12,266 nucleotides of DNA from Phycisphaerae bacterium (GCA_016873375.1 VGXJ01000024.1:1-12266), one strand, 5' to 3'; positions 1-6,933 are shown, counted from the first letter of the stretch. Made by a program: numbers and translations. Notes: a model not told the origin generated them from the sequence alone.

Positions 1-359
1 GCGGCATCCTGCTCCTTGTGGTAGGGCATGACCACATGTGCGCGATCTGAGATCACGAGATTCGTGCCGACCGCGATGCCACGGGCCTCGAGGCCCTCCA
101 TTTCCTGGATCAGCTTTTCGGGATCGACGACGACGCCGTTGCCGATGACGCACGACTTGTCGGGGTACAGGATCCCGCTGGGGATCAGATGCAGCGCGTA
201 GCGCTGGTCGCCCACCACGACGGTGTGGCCGGCGTTCGCACCGCCGTTGTAGCGCACGATGACGTCATGGCCGGCAGTGAGGACATCGACGATCTTGCCC
301 TTGCCCTCGTCGCCCCATTGGAGCCCGACAACGGCGGTGGTGTGCGGTGCGTGCTGCAT
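1..359 (-). CDS. purA: Adenylosuccinate synthetase, N-terminal part (cut by window edge)
   Basis: This is the first 119 residues of adenylosuccinate synthetase, which joins IMP and aspartate with GTP hydrolysis in the first committed step from IMP to AMP in the cytoplasm. The minus-strand translation starts [20 protein letters not shown]. It carries the family GTP-binding loop GDEGKGK at residues 16-22, whose Asp17 matches the family's catalytic aspartate. It also has [10 protein letters not shown] at 37-46 with the catalytic His45, then HLIPSGIL near 57-64, GNGVVVDP near 73-80 and [12 protein letters not shown] near 103-114. The order and spacing match the N-terminal third of a protein of about 430 residues, and the remainder lies left of the window. 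The ATG ending at 359 gives the usual short N-terminus before the [13 protein letters not shown] block. No Shine-Dalgarno sequence is visible; a TAGCAT hexamer lies 10 nt upstream. The gene is divergent from hemW. Identity is essentially certain. Confidence 0.96.
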   Translation of the reverse strand, partial: MQHAPHTTAVVGLQWGDEGKGKIVDVLTAGHDVIVRYNGGANAGHTVVVGDQRYALHLIPSGILYPDKSCVIGNGVVVDPEKLIQEMEGLEARGIAVGTNLVISDRAHVVMPYHKEQDA

Positions 360-369
360 GAAGCGCGGG

Positions 370-375
370 ATGCTA
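370..375 (-). promoter_or_regulatory. Candidate -10 element for purA
   Basis: On the minus strand this reads TAGCAT (TANNNT type), ending 10 nt before the purA ATG, with no Shine-Dalgarno sequence in between. It would put the transcript start at or very near the start codon. No convincing -35 hexamer is seen. It is called because the same arrangement recurs at several genes in the window. Confidence 0.4.
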
Positions 376-389
376 ACGGCGCGTGGGGC

Positions 390-395
390 TACGCT
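390..395 (+). promoter_or_regulatory. Candidate -10 element for hemW
   Basis: TACGCT (TANNNT type) lies 6 nt before the chosen hemW ATG at 402. The 6-nt gap GCAGGC holds only a weak AGG as a possible ribosome site. No -35 is evident. The match is weaker than those at sdhB or ubiE. Confidence 0.28.
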
Positions 396-401
396 GCAGG
401 C

Positions 402-1613
402 ATGGAACCTGTGCACTTGCCGCAAGCCGCCGGTGGCCAGGCCACGGCCCGGCCGCTCTCGGCCTGGCTGCCACGCCTCGCTGCCGCGCGGCCCACCGGT
501 GCGTATGTGCACGTGCCGTTCTGCTTCCACAAGTGCCACTACTGCGACTTCTATTCCTTCGTCGACACGAAGGACCGCCAGGAGGCATTCGTCGATCGGC
601 TTTTGGCCGAGGCTCGTGCGATGGCCGCGCTGGTGCACGCTCCGCTCAAGACGCTCTTCGTGGGTGGCGGGACGCCGACGCTGCTCACCGATGAGCGGCT
701 CGCGCGACTGCTGCGCGGGCTGCGGGAGCAATTGCCCTGGGCCGATGACGCCGAGTGGACGGTGGAAGCCAATCCGGAGACGGTGACGGTGTCGAAGGCC
801 GATGTGCTCGCCTCATCGGGCGTCACGCGCGTGAGCATGGGTGCGCAGAGCTTCCAGCCGACGCTCTTGCGCCAGCTTGAGCGCCATCATGAGCCGGCAT
901 CGGTCGCACGCGCGATGGGACTGCTGCGCGCAGCTGGGATCGCGCGCCTGAACATCGATCTCATCTTCGCGGTGCCGACCTCGACGCTCGAAGCATGGCA
1001 GGACGATCTCGCGCAGGCGCTGGCGCTCGAGCCCGACCACCTCTCGTGCTACGGACTGGTCTACGAACCCGGCACGCCGCTGCGTGCGCGGCTCGAGGCT
1101 GGCGGCGTGCAGCGCCTGGACGAGGACCTTGAAGCGAGCATGTACGAGCACACGGTCAACACGCTTGCTGCGGCTGGCTTTCACCACTACGAGATCAGCA
1201 ACTGGGCGAGGCCCGGGCAGGAATGCCGCCACAACCTGCTGTATTGGGAGGACGGCGAGTGGATCGCGATGGGACCCAGCGCGAGCGGCCACGCTGCCGG
1301 GTTGCGGTGGAAGAACGTGGCAGTCCTGCAGGAGTGGCTCGAGGAGGGTCCATGGCCGCCAGTGCGGAGCGTGGAGGCCCTCGACGAGGATGGCCGGATC
1401 GGCGAGGCCTTCCTGATGGGATTGCGTCTTCTGGACGGCATGCGCTCGGATCGCGTCAGGACACTGCTGGGTCGGGGCGAGCGCGCCCCGCGGCGGAAGG
1501 CCGCCATCGAGGCAGCCATCGCGCGTGGTGACATGGAGTGGTCGGACGATCGCCTGCGTTTTTCGGAGCGCGGCGTGCTCACAAGCGACAGTGTGCTGCG
1601 CGAACTGCTCTAG
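402..1613 (+). CDS. hemW: Radical SAM heme chaperone HemW (HemN-like)
   Basis: This is a 403-residue radical SAM protein of the HemN/HemW family. The N-terminal part has the [4Fe-4S]/SAM cluster motif [10 protein letters not shown], with C41, C45 and C48 in CxxxCxxC spacing. Next come the SAM-binding GGGTPT at 88-93, VEANPET at 121-127, the MGAQSF block at 146-151 with LLRQLERHH, and [10 protein letters not shown] at 263-272. HNLLYW at 277-282 is a HemW hallmark, and the C-terminal winged region ends [13 protein letters not shown]. Family knowledge: HemW inserts heme into respiratory enzymes and is not a true coproporphyrinogen oxidase; the length of about 400 and the HNxxYW motif favour HemW over HemN. 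The same frame is open back to 189, but upstream of 402 it overlaps purA on the opposite strand, so the ATG at 402 ([10 protein letters not shown]) is preferred. It converges on sdhB. HemW is strongly favoured over HemN. Confidence 0.93.
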   Translation: MEPVHLPQAAGGQATARPLSAWLPRLAAARPTGAYVHVPFCFHKCHYCDFYSFVDTKDRQEAFVDRLLAEARAMAALVHAPLKTLFVGGGTPTLLTDERLARLLRGLREQLPWADDAEWTVEANPETVTVSKADVLASSGVTRVSMGAQSFQPTLLRQLERHHEPASVARAMGLLRAAGIARLNIDLIFAVPTSTLEAWQDDLAQALALEPDHLSCYGLVYEPGTPLRARLEAGGVQRLDEDLEASMYEHTVNTLAAAGFHHYEISNWARPGQECRHNLLYWEDGEWIAMGPSASGHAAGLRWKNVAVLQEWLEEGPWPPVRSVEALDEDGRIGEAFLMGLRLLDGMRSDRVRTLLGRGERAPRRKAAIEAAIARGDMEWSDDRLRFSERGVLTSDSVLRELL

Positions 1614-1618
1614 CACAT

Positions 1619-1645
1619 CGGCCGGCCGGCAGGGGGCTCCGGCCG
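1619..1645. terminator. GC-rich inverted repeat after hemW
   Basis: CGGCCGG (1619-1625) pairs with CCGGCCG (1639-1645) in a 7-bp stem, with an alternative shorter stem nested inside. It starts 6 nt after the hemW stop. No T-run follows on the plus strand, so it may act only as a structural transcript end or as part of a bidirectional terminator. Confidence 0.4.
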
Positions 1646-1662
1646 CGTGACATGGTTGGTGA

Positions 1663-1682
1663 GCGTCGACGGACGTCGACGC
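1663..1682. terminator. Perfect 8-bp hairpin between convergent hemW and sdhB
   Basis: GCGTCGAC (1663-1670) and GTCGACGC (1675-1682) form a perfect 8-bp stem around a GGAC tetraloop. It lies between the stop codons of two convergent genes, 31 nt from the end of sdhB, which is the expected site of a bidirectional terminator. No T-tract is present on either strand, so it is not a classical intrinsic terminator. Confidence 0.5.
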
Positions 1683-1713
1683 AAGGGTGGTTGGGGCGTG
1701 CCGGTCGGGCCGC

Positions 1714-2526
1714 TCAGCGTCCCGTGAAGAACTTCTTCACCGCATGCACCGTGACATCGCGGCCGATGGCGGCGATCGACTCGGTGAGCGGGATCTCCTT
1801 CGGGCAGACCTTCACGCAGTTCTGGGCGTTGCCGCAGTCGTTCACGCCGCCTTCTCCAGTGAGCACCTCGAGCCGTGCTTCCTTCTCGGTGGCGCCCGTC
1901 GCGTGCATGTTGAAGAGACGCGCCTGATTGATCGCAGCAGCACCGACGAAGGAGGTGTCCCATGCCTTCGGATCGGCTTCCTGCTGGTACTGCGGGCACG
2001 CCTCGAGGCAGCAGCCGCAGGACATGCAGGTGCTCATGACGTAACGGGTCTCCTGGCGATCCGGGGTTTCCTGCGGGCCCGCACCAAGGTTGTAGGTGCC
2101 GTCGATCGGCACCCATGCCTTCACGCGACGCAGAGCCGCGAACATGCGCTCGCGGTCAACCGACAGGTCGCGCACCACCGGGAACTTGCCCATCGGCTCG
2201 ATGGTGATGGTGTTGTCCTGACCCACGATCTGTCCGATGAGTGCGCTGCAGGCAGGGCGCACGCGGCCGTTGATGACCATCGCGCATGAGCCGCAGACTT
2301 CCTCAAGGCAGCCGCTGTCGTACACGACTGGCGTGGTCGCCGAGCCTTCGGTGGTGACCGGTCGGGCAGCAATCGACTGAAGCACGCTGATGAGGTTCGC
2401 GGTGTCTTGGGTCTCGACCTGGAAGGACTCCCATCGGGGCTGCTCGGCTGGGCCGTTCTGGCGCTTGATCGTGACGGTGATCGTGCGGACGGGGCTGGCT
2501 GAGGTGGAGTTGGGCGAGGCAATCAT
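1714..2526 (-). CDS. sdhB: Succinate dehydrogenase iron-sulfur subunit, type B
   Basis: This 270-residue subunit carries electrons from the SdhA flavin through three Fe-S clusters to the quinone site. The [2Fe-2S] motif CLEEVCGSC, with C73, C78, C81 and C93, is the Bacillus-like form. CMSCGCCLEACP gives C167, C170, C173 and C177, and CGNAQNCVKVCP gives C231, C237 and C241. By family precedent, C167, C170, C173 and C241 hold [4Fe-4S], while C177, C231 and C237 hold [3Fe-4S]. FPVVRDLSVDRERMF and KAWVPIDGTY match Bacillus SdhB closely. C172 is an extra cysteine beside C173. The ATG at 2526 gives a normal N-terminus (MIASPNSTSA) but has no good Shine-Dalgarno sequence; TAGAAT lies 9 nt upstream. 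Unusually, it is not adjacent to sdhA: a UbiA-family gene on the opposite strand separates them, so sdhB probably has its own promoter. Identity is certain. Confidence 0.97.
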   Translation of the reverse strand: MIASPNSTSASPVRTITVTIKRQNGPAEQPRWESFQVETQDTANLISVLQSIAARPVTTEGSATTPVVYDSGCLEEVCGSCAMVINGRVRPACSALIGQIVGQDNTITIEPMGKFPVVRDLSVDRERMFAALRRVKAWVPIDGTYNLGAGPQETPDRQETRYVMSTCMSCGCCLEACPQYQQEADPKAWDTSFVGAAAINQARLFNMHATGATEKEARLEVLTGEGGVNDCGNAQNCVKVCPKEIPLTESIAAIGRDVTVHAVKKFFTGR

Positions 2527-2535
2527 GGCAGCCTG

Positions 2536-2541
2536 ATTCTA
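2536..2541 (-). promoter_or_regulatory. Candidate -10 element for sdhB
   Basis: The minus strand reads TAGAAT, five of six matches to TATAAT, with a 9-nt gap to the sdhB ATG and no Shine-Dalgarno sequence between. The preceding bases GCGCGCC are identical to those before the candidate ubiE element. This supports separate, nearly leaderless transcription of sdhB. Confidence 0.5.
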
Positions 2542-2637
2542 GGCGCGCAGGCAGCCAGGGTGGCGCAGCGAGAGCCGTTGTACGCCGGGGCGGGGCAATT
2601 CTGCGAACCCGACCAAGGTTCGGCCGATAGGCGGGTC

Positions 2638-3576
2638 ATGGCGATGCCCGCACTGGTCAGGCTGCTCCGCCCCGGAGACTGGACGAAGGGGGTCTTCGTC
2701 CTGATCCCGCTCGTCTTCTGGCTTGCAGGCGAGGGCCGTGGAGTCGACCGGGATGCGGTTGATCTCAAGGTGAAGGCAGCGCTGTTGGCCTTCGTGGCGA
2801 TCAGCATGGTGGCGAGCGGCTGGTACGCCCTCAATGATGTCTGGGATGTGGCCGAGGACCGGCTGCACCCGACCAAGCGACGCCGTCCAGTGGCCAGTGG
2901 TGCGGTTTCGGCCTCAGGCGCCATGGTGATCGGTGTCGCATGGATCATCGGTGGACTCCTGACCGGATTCGCCGTCGGGAGCGGGGCAGGGTGGCTGGTG
3001 GCGACCTACGCGGTCCTGCAAGGGTGCTACAACTTCACGCTCAAGCGGCGCGCCTATCTCGACGTGGCCACGATCGCGTTGGGATTCACCCTGCGCGCAG
3101 TGCTCGGCGCCGTGGCAATCGAGGTGCGCATCTCGGTCTGGCTCGTGCTGTGCGTCTTCTTCCTCACGCTCTTCCTGGGCTTCGTGAAGCGCACATGCGA
3201 TCTGGTGGCCGCGCAGCGGGAGGGTGGTGAATGGCACCAGCGCGCAGGCTACGGCGATGAGCAGGAACTGCTGTTCCTGCTGGCGATCTCGGCATGCATG
3301 GCCGTGCTCATGTATCTGCTCTACACGCTCAGTGATCACGCGAAGGGCCTGTACGGCGCGGGGGCCGCGGGGCTGGCGCTGCTGACGCCATTCGTGCTGC
3401 TGGTGGTGTACCGCTTCTATCGCCGTGCACGCCGGGGTCTGAGCGACAGCCCGCTGGAAGTGCTTCGTACCGACCGCACGGCACTGACGGGCATGGCGTG
3501 CTTCGTCGCGGGGACATGGGCGAGCCTCTACTGGCCACCGGCGAAGCAGTGGCTCGAACGACTCTTCATCGCATGA
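2638..3576 (+). CDS. UbiA-family prenyltransferase, decaprenyl-phosphate phosphoribosyltransferase-like
   Basis: This is a polytopic membrane prenyltransferase of about 312 residues. The N-terminus VRLLRPGDWTKGVFVLIPL resembles the DPPR-synthase branch of the UbiA family (Rv3806c-like). The first Asp-rich motif NDVWDVAEDRLHPTKRRRP spans 66-84 (D67, D70, D74). The second block has YNFTLKRRAYLDVATIALGF at 131-150 with D142, then LRAVLGA and FVKRTCDL at 182-189. Several hydrophobic segments lie between (about 46-64, 95-130, 145-180, 209-230, 240-260 and 283-298). Family enzymes transfer phosphoribose 5-phosphate to polyprenyl phosphate, giving lipid-linked pentose donors; the real substrate here is unknown. 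A GTG at 2560 is in frame but adds 26 unlikely residues. ATG 2638 is chosen; ATG 2644 is also possible, since AGGCGG at 2629-2634 is better spaced to it. It is divergent from sdhB and convergent with sdhA, so it interrupts the sdh locus. The family is well supported; the substrate is inference. Confidence 0.87.
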   Translation: MAMPALVRLLRPGDWTKGVFVLIPLVFWLAGEGRGVDRDAVDLKVKAALLAFVAISMVASGWYALNDVWDVAEDRLHPTKRRRPVASGAVSASGAMVIGVAWIIGGLLTGFAVGSGAGWLVATYAVLQGCYNFTLKRRAYLDVATIALGFTLRAVLGAVAIEVRISVWLVLCVFFLTLFLGFVKRTCDLVAAQREGGEWHQRAGYGDEQELLFLLAISACMAVLMYLLYTLSDHAKGLYGAGAAGLALLTPFVLLVVYRFYRRARRGLSDSPLEVLRTDRTALTGMACFVAGTWASLYWPPAKQWLERLFIA

Positions 3577-3580
3577 GGGC

Positions 3581-3612
3581 CTGACGGACCGGCTGCGCAT
3601 CGCGTCCGTGAG
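3581..3612. terminator. Imperfect hairpin between the prenyltransferase gene and sdhA
   Basis: CTGACGGAC (3581-3589) pairs with GTCCGTGAG (3604-3612), a 9-bp stem with one internal mismatch and a 14-nt loop. It fills most of the 57-bp gap between two convergent stop codons. There is no T-run, so it is a weak candidate for a shared transcript end. Confidence 0.33.
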
Positions 3613-3633
3613 GCGAGGGCGCAGCGCGCTTGA

Positions 3634-5526
3634 TCAGTTCGCGTCGGGACTGGCCGGAACCGCCACCTTCGGTGCCGGAGCGCCCGCGGTGGCCTCGACC
3701 TTGCCGTAGGTGCGCGCGCGGGGCTGCACCAAGGCGGTGTCGACATCCTCGAAACTGATGCTGCAGCCCCCCGACAGCGGGTCATAGGCCGCCACGGTCG
3801 ACTTGAGGAACCGCTCGTCGTTGCGGGTTGGGTAGTCGGTGCGGTAGTGGCTGCCGCGGCTTTCCTTGCGTTCGATCGAACCCTCGATGATGGCTTGGGC
3901 CAGGATCACCATGTCCGCCACGGCGCGGGCGTACGAAAGATTCTGGTTGGTCCACATGCCCGTGTCGGACAGGCTCATGCGGCGCGAGCGATCGCGCAGG
4001 TCGGCGAGCTTGGCCCGCGACTGCAGCAGCCTTGCCTCGCTCTTGACCACGGTGGCGGCGGCCGTCATCTCGTCGCCGAGTTCCTTGCCGATCTGGTAGG
4101 GGTTCTCGCCGCCGGTACCCGTGGCGAGCGACTGCATGCGCGCCTGCTCGGCCGAAACGCCGTCGTCATAGACCTGCTGCGGCACCGCGTCGACCGCGTG
4201 CTCCTTGGCCCAGGCCGCAACGCTGGCGCCCGAGAAGAGGCCATCGAAGATGCAGCTGAGCAGCGCGTTCGCACCGAGCCGGTTCGCGCCGTGGAACTGG
4301 TAGTTGACCTCGCCGAAGGCGTAAAGCCCCGGGATGTTGGTCATCATGTTGTTGGGCGCGCCATAGACCATGCCCTGATGGTCGGGCTTGGCGGTGTAGG
4401 TGGTCCACAGGCCGCCCATGCTGTAGTGCATGCCGGGGAAGATCCGCATCGGCACTTCCGAGGGCTCCTCGCCCACGAACTTCCGGTAGATCTCGACGAT
4501 GCCGCCGAGCTTGCGATCCATGTACTCGCGGCCGAGGTGCGTGAGGTCGAGATAGACCTGGTTCTGCCCGCCCACTCCCATGCCCTGGTTCACGCACACA
4601 TCGAAGATCTCGCGCGTGGCGATGTCTCGTGGCACGATGTTGCCGTACTTGGGGTACTTCTCCTCGAGGAAGTACCAGCGTTCGGCATCGGGGATCTGCC
4701 GTGGATCGCGGTGATCGCCCTTGCGTCGCGGGACCCACACGCGACCACCTTCGCCGCGTGCGCTCTCGCTCATCAGGCGCAGCTTGTCGTGGCCGGGGAT
4801 CGCCGTGGGGTGGACCTGGATGAACTCGCCGTTGCCGTACCACGCACCGAGCTGGTAGCAGCGGCTGGCGGCACCGCCGGTGCACATGACGCTGTTGGTG
4901 CTCTTGCCGAACACGAGTCCGCAGCCGCCGGTGGCCATGACCACCGCGCTCGCGCGGAAGGCGCGAACCTGCATGGTGCGAAGGTCCTGGGCCACGATGC
5001 CGCAGCATGTGCCATCGGCCGCGATGAGCGGGCGAAGGAACTCCCAGTGCTCGTACTTGGTGACCTTGCCTTCGGTCTCGAAGCGGCGCACCTGCTCGTC
5101 GAACGCGTAGATGAGCTGCTGGCCCGTGGTCGCACCGGCGAAGTGCGTGCGCTTGTAGAGCGAACCGCCGAAGAGTCGCAGGTCGCGCTGGCCTTCCTTG
5201 GTGCGGTTGAACGGCACACCCATGCGGTCAAGCAGGTCGATGATGCGAGGCGCCCAGTGCGCCATCTCGTACACCGGGGGCTGGTTGGCAAGGAAGTCGC
5301 CGCCGTAGATCGATTCATCGAAGTGTTCGTACTCCGAATAGCCCTGCTGCCGGGCGATCTCGTTGCACGCGTTGATACCACCCTGTGCGCAGACGCTGTG
5401 CGAGCGCTTCACGGGGACGATGCTGAAGAGGTCGACCTGAACACCGAGTTCGGCGGCCTTCACGGCGGCGCCGAGTCCGGCAAGGCCACCACCGACGACG
5501 ATCACGCGGGACTGCTTGGTTGCCAT
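3634..5526 (-). CDS. sdhA: Succinate dehydrogenase flavoprotein subunit, type B
   Basis: This 630-residue catalytic subunit oxidises succinate to fumarate with covalently bound FAD on the cytoplasmic face of the membrane. The dinucleotide-binding motif is VVGGGLAGLGA at 10-20. RSHSVCAQGGINA carries H43, the expected flavinylation site. EHFDESIYGGDFLANQPP and MATGGCGLVFGKSTNS follow. The active-site blocks are HPTAIPG with H239, SESARGEGGRVW with R257, HYSMGGLW with H367 and HGANRLGAN with R416. RGSHYRTDYPTRND at 557-570 is the usual C-terminal block. Compared with Bacillus SdhA from memory, there are insertions near 264-284 and 378-392, and an Ala/Pro-rich tail after about 611. The ATG at 5526 has GGAG 8 nt upstream. 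It follows sdhC after 42 bp, so the two are very likely co-transcribed. Identity is certain. Confidence 0.98.
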   Translation of the reverse strand: MATKQSRVIVVGGGLAGLGAAVKAAELGVQVDLFSIVPVKRSHSVCAQGGINACNEIARQQGYSEYEHFDESIYGGDFLANQPPVYEMAHWAPRIIDLLDRMGVPFNRTKEGQRDLRLFGGSLYKRTHFAGATTGQQLIYAFDEQVRRFETEGKVTKYEHWEFLRPLIAADGTCCGIVAQDLRTMQVRAFRASAVVMATGGCGLVFGKSTNSVMCTGGAASRCYQLGAWYGNGEFIQVHPTAIPGHDKLRLMSESARGEGGRVWVPRRKGDHRDPRQIPDAERWYFLEEKYPKYGNIVPRDIATREIFDVCVNQGMGVGGQNQVYLDLTHLGREYMDRKLGGIVEIYRKFVGEEPSEVPMRIFPGMHYSMGGLWTTYTAKPDHQGMVYGAPNNMMTNIPGLYAFGEVNYQFHGANRLGANALLSCIFDGLFSGASVAAWAKEHAVDAVPQQVYDDGVSAEQARMQSLATGTGGENPYQIGKELGDEMTAAATVVKSEARLLQSRAKLADLRDRSRRMSLSDTGMWTNQNLSYARAVADMVILAQAIIEGSIERKESRGSHYRTDYPTRNDERFLKSTVAAYDPLSGGCSISFEDVDTALVQPRARTYGKVEATAGAPAPKVAVPASPDAN

Positions 5527-5568
5527 GGTTCGTGCTCCAGATGATTCAAGGCAGGCAAGGCGCGGAAG

Positions 5569-6393
5569 TCAATGGGATGCGGAAGGCTGTGTGACCTGTC
5601 CGGCAAGCTGGTCCTCGACCTGGCGGGCCTCCTCGGGGTCGAGGGTGACGAACCCGATGACGGCCGAGGTACCGGCAACGGCCAGTGCCGCGCCGATGGC
5701 AGCGCAAACCTGTCCCCAGCGGCGCTGCGCGCCCGTCGAGACGGTGAGGCCCCAGGTGATGGCGGCGGTCCACAGCCCGTTGGCGAAGTGGAAGACCAGG
5801 CACAGCACGCTGAACAGGTACAGCAGGGCGATGGTCGTGCCCAGCAGTCCGTCCTGCATGTGTGCCGCGGTCGAGCTCGCGGCGTGCGCAGCATCGAAGG
5901 TCGGCAGCAGGCCGCCGTAGGTCCAGCCCCAGCGAAGGCTGCTGACGTGGGCAAAGATGAACGCCACGCCCACATAGCCAGTCATGCGCTGCAGCCAGTA
6001 GCGGTAGTTGCCCTGGTACGCGTACCGATCGATGTTGCTCTTGCCGGTGCGTGCGAAGTAGACGCCGAGGATCGCGTGGAAGGCGATCGGCAACCAGAGC
6101 ACGAAGATCTCGATGAAGACCAGCGCGGGCAGGTTGTGGATGAAGTCGACCTCGTGCTGGAAGGTGGCGACGCCGGCGGCATCGCTGCCGTACTGCGCGA
6201 CCACATCGCCGAACTTGCCCTGGTTCAGCGTGGAGCCCCAGACGATGCTTGAGTTGGTCGTCAGGTGCGGGAAGAGGAAGAGACCGATCGGCGCGACGCC
6301 ACTGAGGCTGTGGAGCCTGCGCAGCAGGAAGTAATGGCGCTCGATGAAGGGGATGGTCTTCGCGGTCTTGGCTGGTGCGGCGTGGGTACTCAC
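5569..6393 (-). CDS. sdhC: Succinate dehydrogenase cytochrome b subunit, type B diheme
   Basis: This 274-residue membrane anchor is of the Bacillus cytochrome b558 type: one polypeptide with five membrane spans that holds two hemes and the quinone site. RRLHSLSGVAPIGLFLFPHL (25-44) opens the first span. Histidines in the family's heme positions are H43, H106 (PIAFHAILGVYF), H149 (FIFAHVSSLRW) and H202 (LVFHFANGLW). Further spans fall near 88-112, 135-155, 185-208 and 228-250. The C-terminal tail after about 252 is hydrophilic. Translation begins at a GTG (6391-6393) with GGAG 5 nt upstream; no suitable in-frame ATG occurs before residue 137. It lies 33 bp after the DUF1844 gene and 42 bp before sdhA. 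Family knowledge ties type B enzymes mostly to menaquinone, consistent with ubiE/menG nearby. Confidence 0.95.
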   Translation of the reverse strand: MSTHAAPAKTAKTIPFIERHYFLLRRLHSLSGVAPIGLFLFPHLTTNSSIVWGSTLNQGKFGDVVAQYGSDAAGVATFQHEVDFIHNLPALVFIEIFVLWLPIAFHAILGVYFARTGKSNIDRYAYQGNYRYWLQRMTGYVGVAFIFAHVSSLRWGWTYGGLLPTFDAAHAASSTAAHMQDGLLGTTIALLYLFSVLCLVFHFANGLWTAAITWGLTVSTGAQRRWGQVCAAIGAALAVAGTSAVIGFVTLDPEEARQVEDQLAGQVTQPSASH

Positions 6394-6398
6394 GGTGG

Positions 6399-6402
6399 CT
6401 CC
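6399..6402 (-). promoter_or_regulatory. Ribosome-binding site of sdhC
   Basis: GGAG on the minus strand, 5 nt before GTG, is what supports the non-ATG start of sdhC. Confidence 0.6.
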
Positions 6403-6426
6403 GGGGTGGATCGTTCGCGTGATGGA

Positions 6427-6909
6427 TCAGTCGGGTACGACCAGGCGCGGTCCGGCGGCGGGGGCATCGGTTGCGCCCGGGGCGGATCCGGGGCGACCCA
6501 TGAACTGGACGCTTGACGGGTCCTTGGCCATCTGCTGCTGGATCATGCTGGCGATCTGCACGAAGCGCTGGCGCAGCTCCGACAGCACTTCCTTGAGTTC
6601 CGAGGCTTCTTCGGGGGTGAGGTTGCCCTTGGTCTTCTCTTCGAGCACGCCGAGCAGGTCGATCGCGAAGCGGCTGCCCATGAGGTCAATCATCGCACGG
6701 CCGGTCTGCGGATCGGCGTACGCGCCGAGGCCCATGAGGGCCTGCGAGGCAAGCGAGCCGACCAGTGCCCTCATGTCCGCGGGGGGCAACTCGTCGGGGC
6801 CGGGCTGGCGGGGCGAGTCGTCGATCTTCTGGCTGAGCTTTTCCTTCTCCGCCTGGGCCTGTTCCTTCCAGTCGGCATCGATGTGGAGCTTGGGTGCGTC
6901 GTCCGGCAT
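6427..6909 (-). CDS. DUF1844 domain protein
   Basis: This is a 160-residue soluble protein. The N-terminal IDADWKEQAQAEKEKL (10-25) is a charged helix typical of planctomycete DUF1844 proteins. The domain spans about 47-118, with LVGSLASQALMGLGAYADPQTG, FAIDLLGVLEEKTKGNLTPEE (81-101) and LSELRQRFVQIASMIQQQ. The tail after 135 is Gly/Ala/Pro-rich. No signal peptide or membrane span is seen. The function of the family is unknown. The reading frame stays open upstream, but the ATG at 6909 is chosen because the DUF1844-like sequence starts there and AAAGGA sits 5 nt upstream. It is the first gene of a probable DUF1844-sdhC-sdhA operon, so a role near respiration or a merely positional link are both possible. 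Family assignment is good; function is not known. Confidence 0.9.
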   Translation of the reverse strand: MPDDAPKLHIDADWKEQAQAEKEKLSQKIDDSPRQPGPDELPPADMRALVGSLASQALMGLGAYADPQTGRAMIDLMGSRFAIDLLGVLEEKTKGNLTPEEASELKEVLSELRQRFVQIASMIQQQMAKDPSSVQFMGRPGSAPGATDAPAAGPRLVVPD

Positions 6910-6914
6910 GGAAG

Positions 6915-6920
6915 TCCTTT
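6915..6920 (-). promoter_or_regulatory. Ribosome-binding site of the DUF1844 gene
   Basis: AAAGGA on the minus strand, 5 nt before the ATG, decides this start over the longer open frame. Confidence 0.6.
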
Positions 6921-6933
6921 CGGGAAGTCTTGG

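Noticed and set aside
189..401. Upstream extension of the hemW frame
   Set aside because: It would overlap the purA 5' region and adds residues with no family similarity; the HemW N-terminus fits the ATG at 402.
813..1616. 267-residue minus-strand open frame opposite hemW
   Set aside because: It is an antisense shadow of HemW, whose plus frame holds the complete radical SAM motif set.
3847..5544. 565-residue open frame on the plus strand opposite sdhA
   Set aside because: The product is a low-complexity His/Ala/Val/Asp-rich sequence typical of a GC-rich antisense shadow, while the minus frame encodes complete SdhA.
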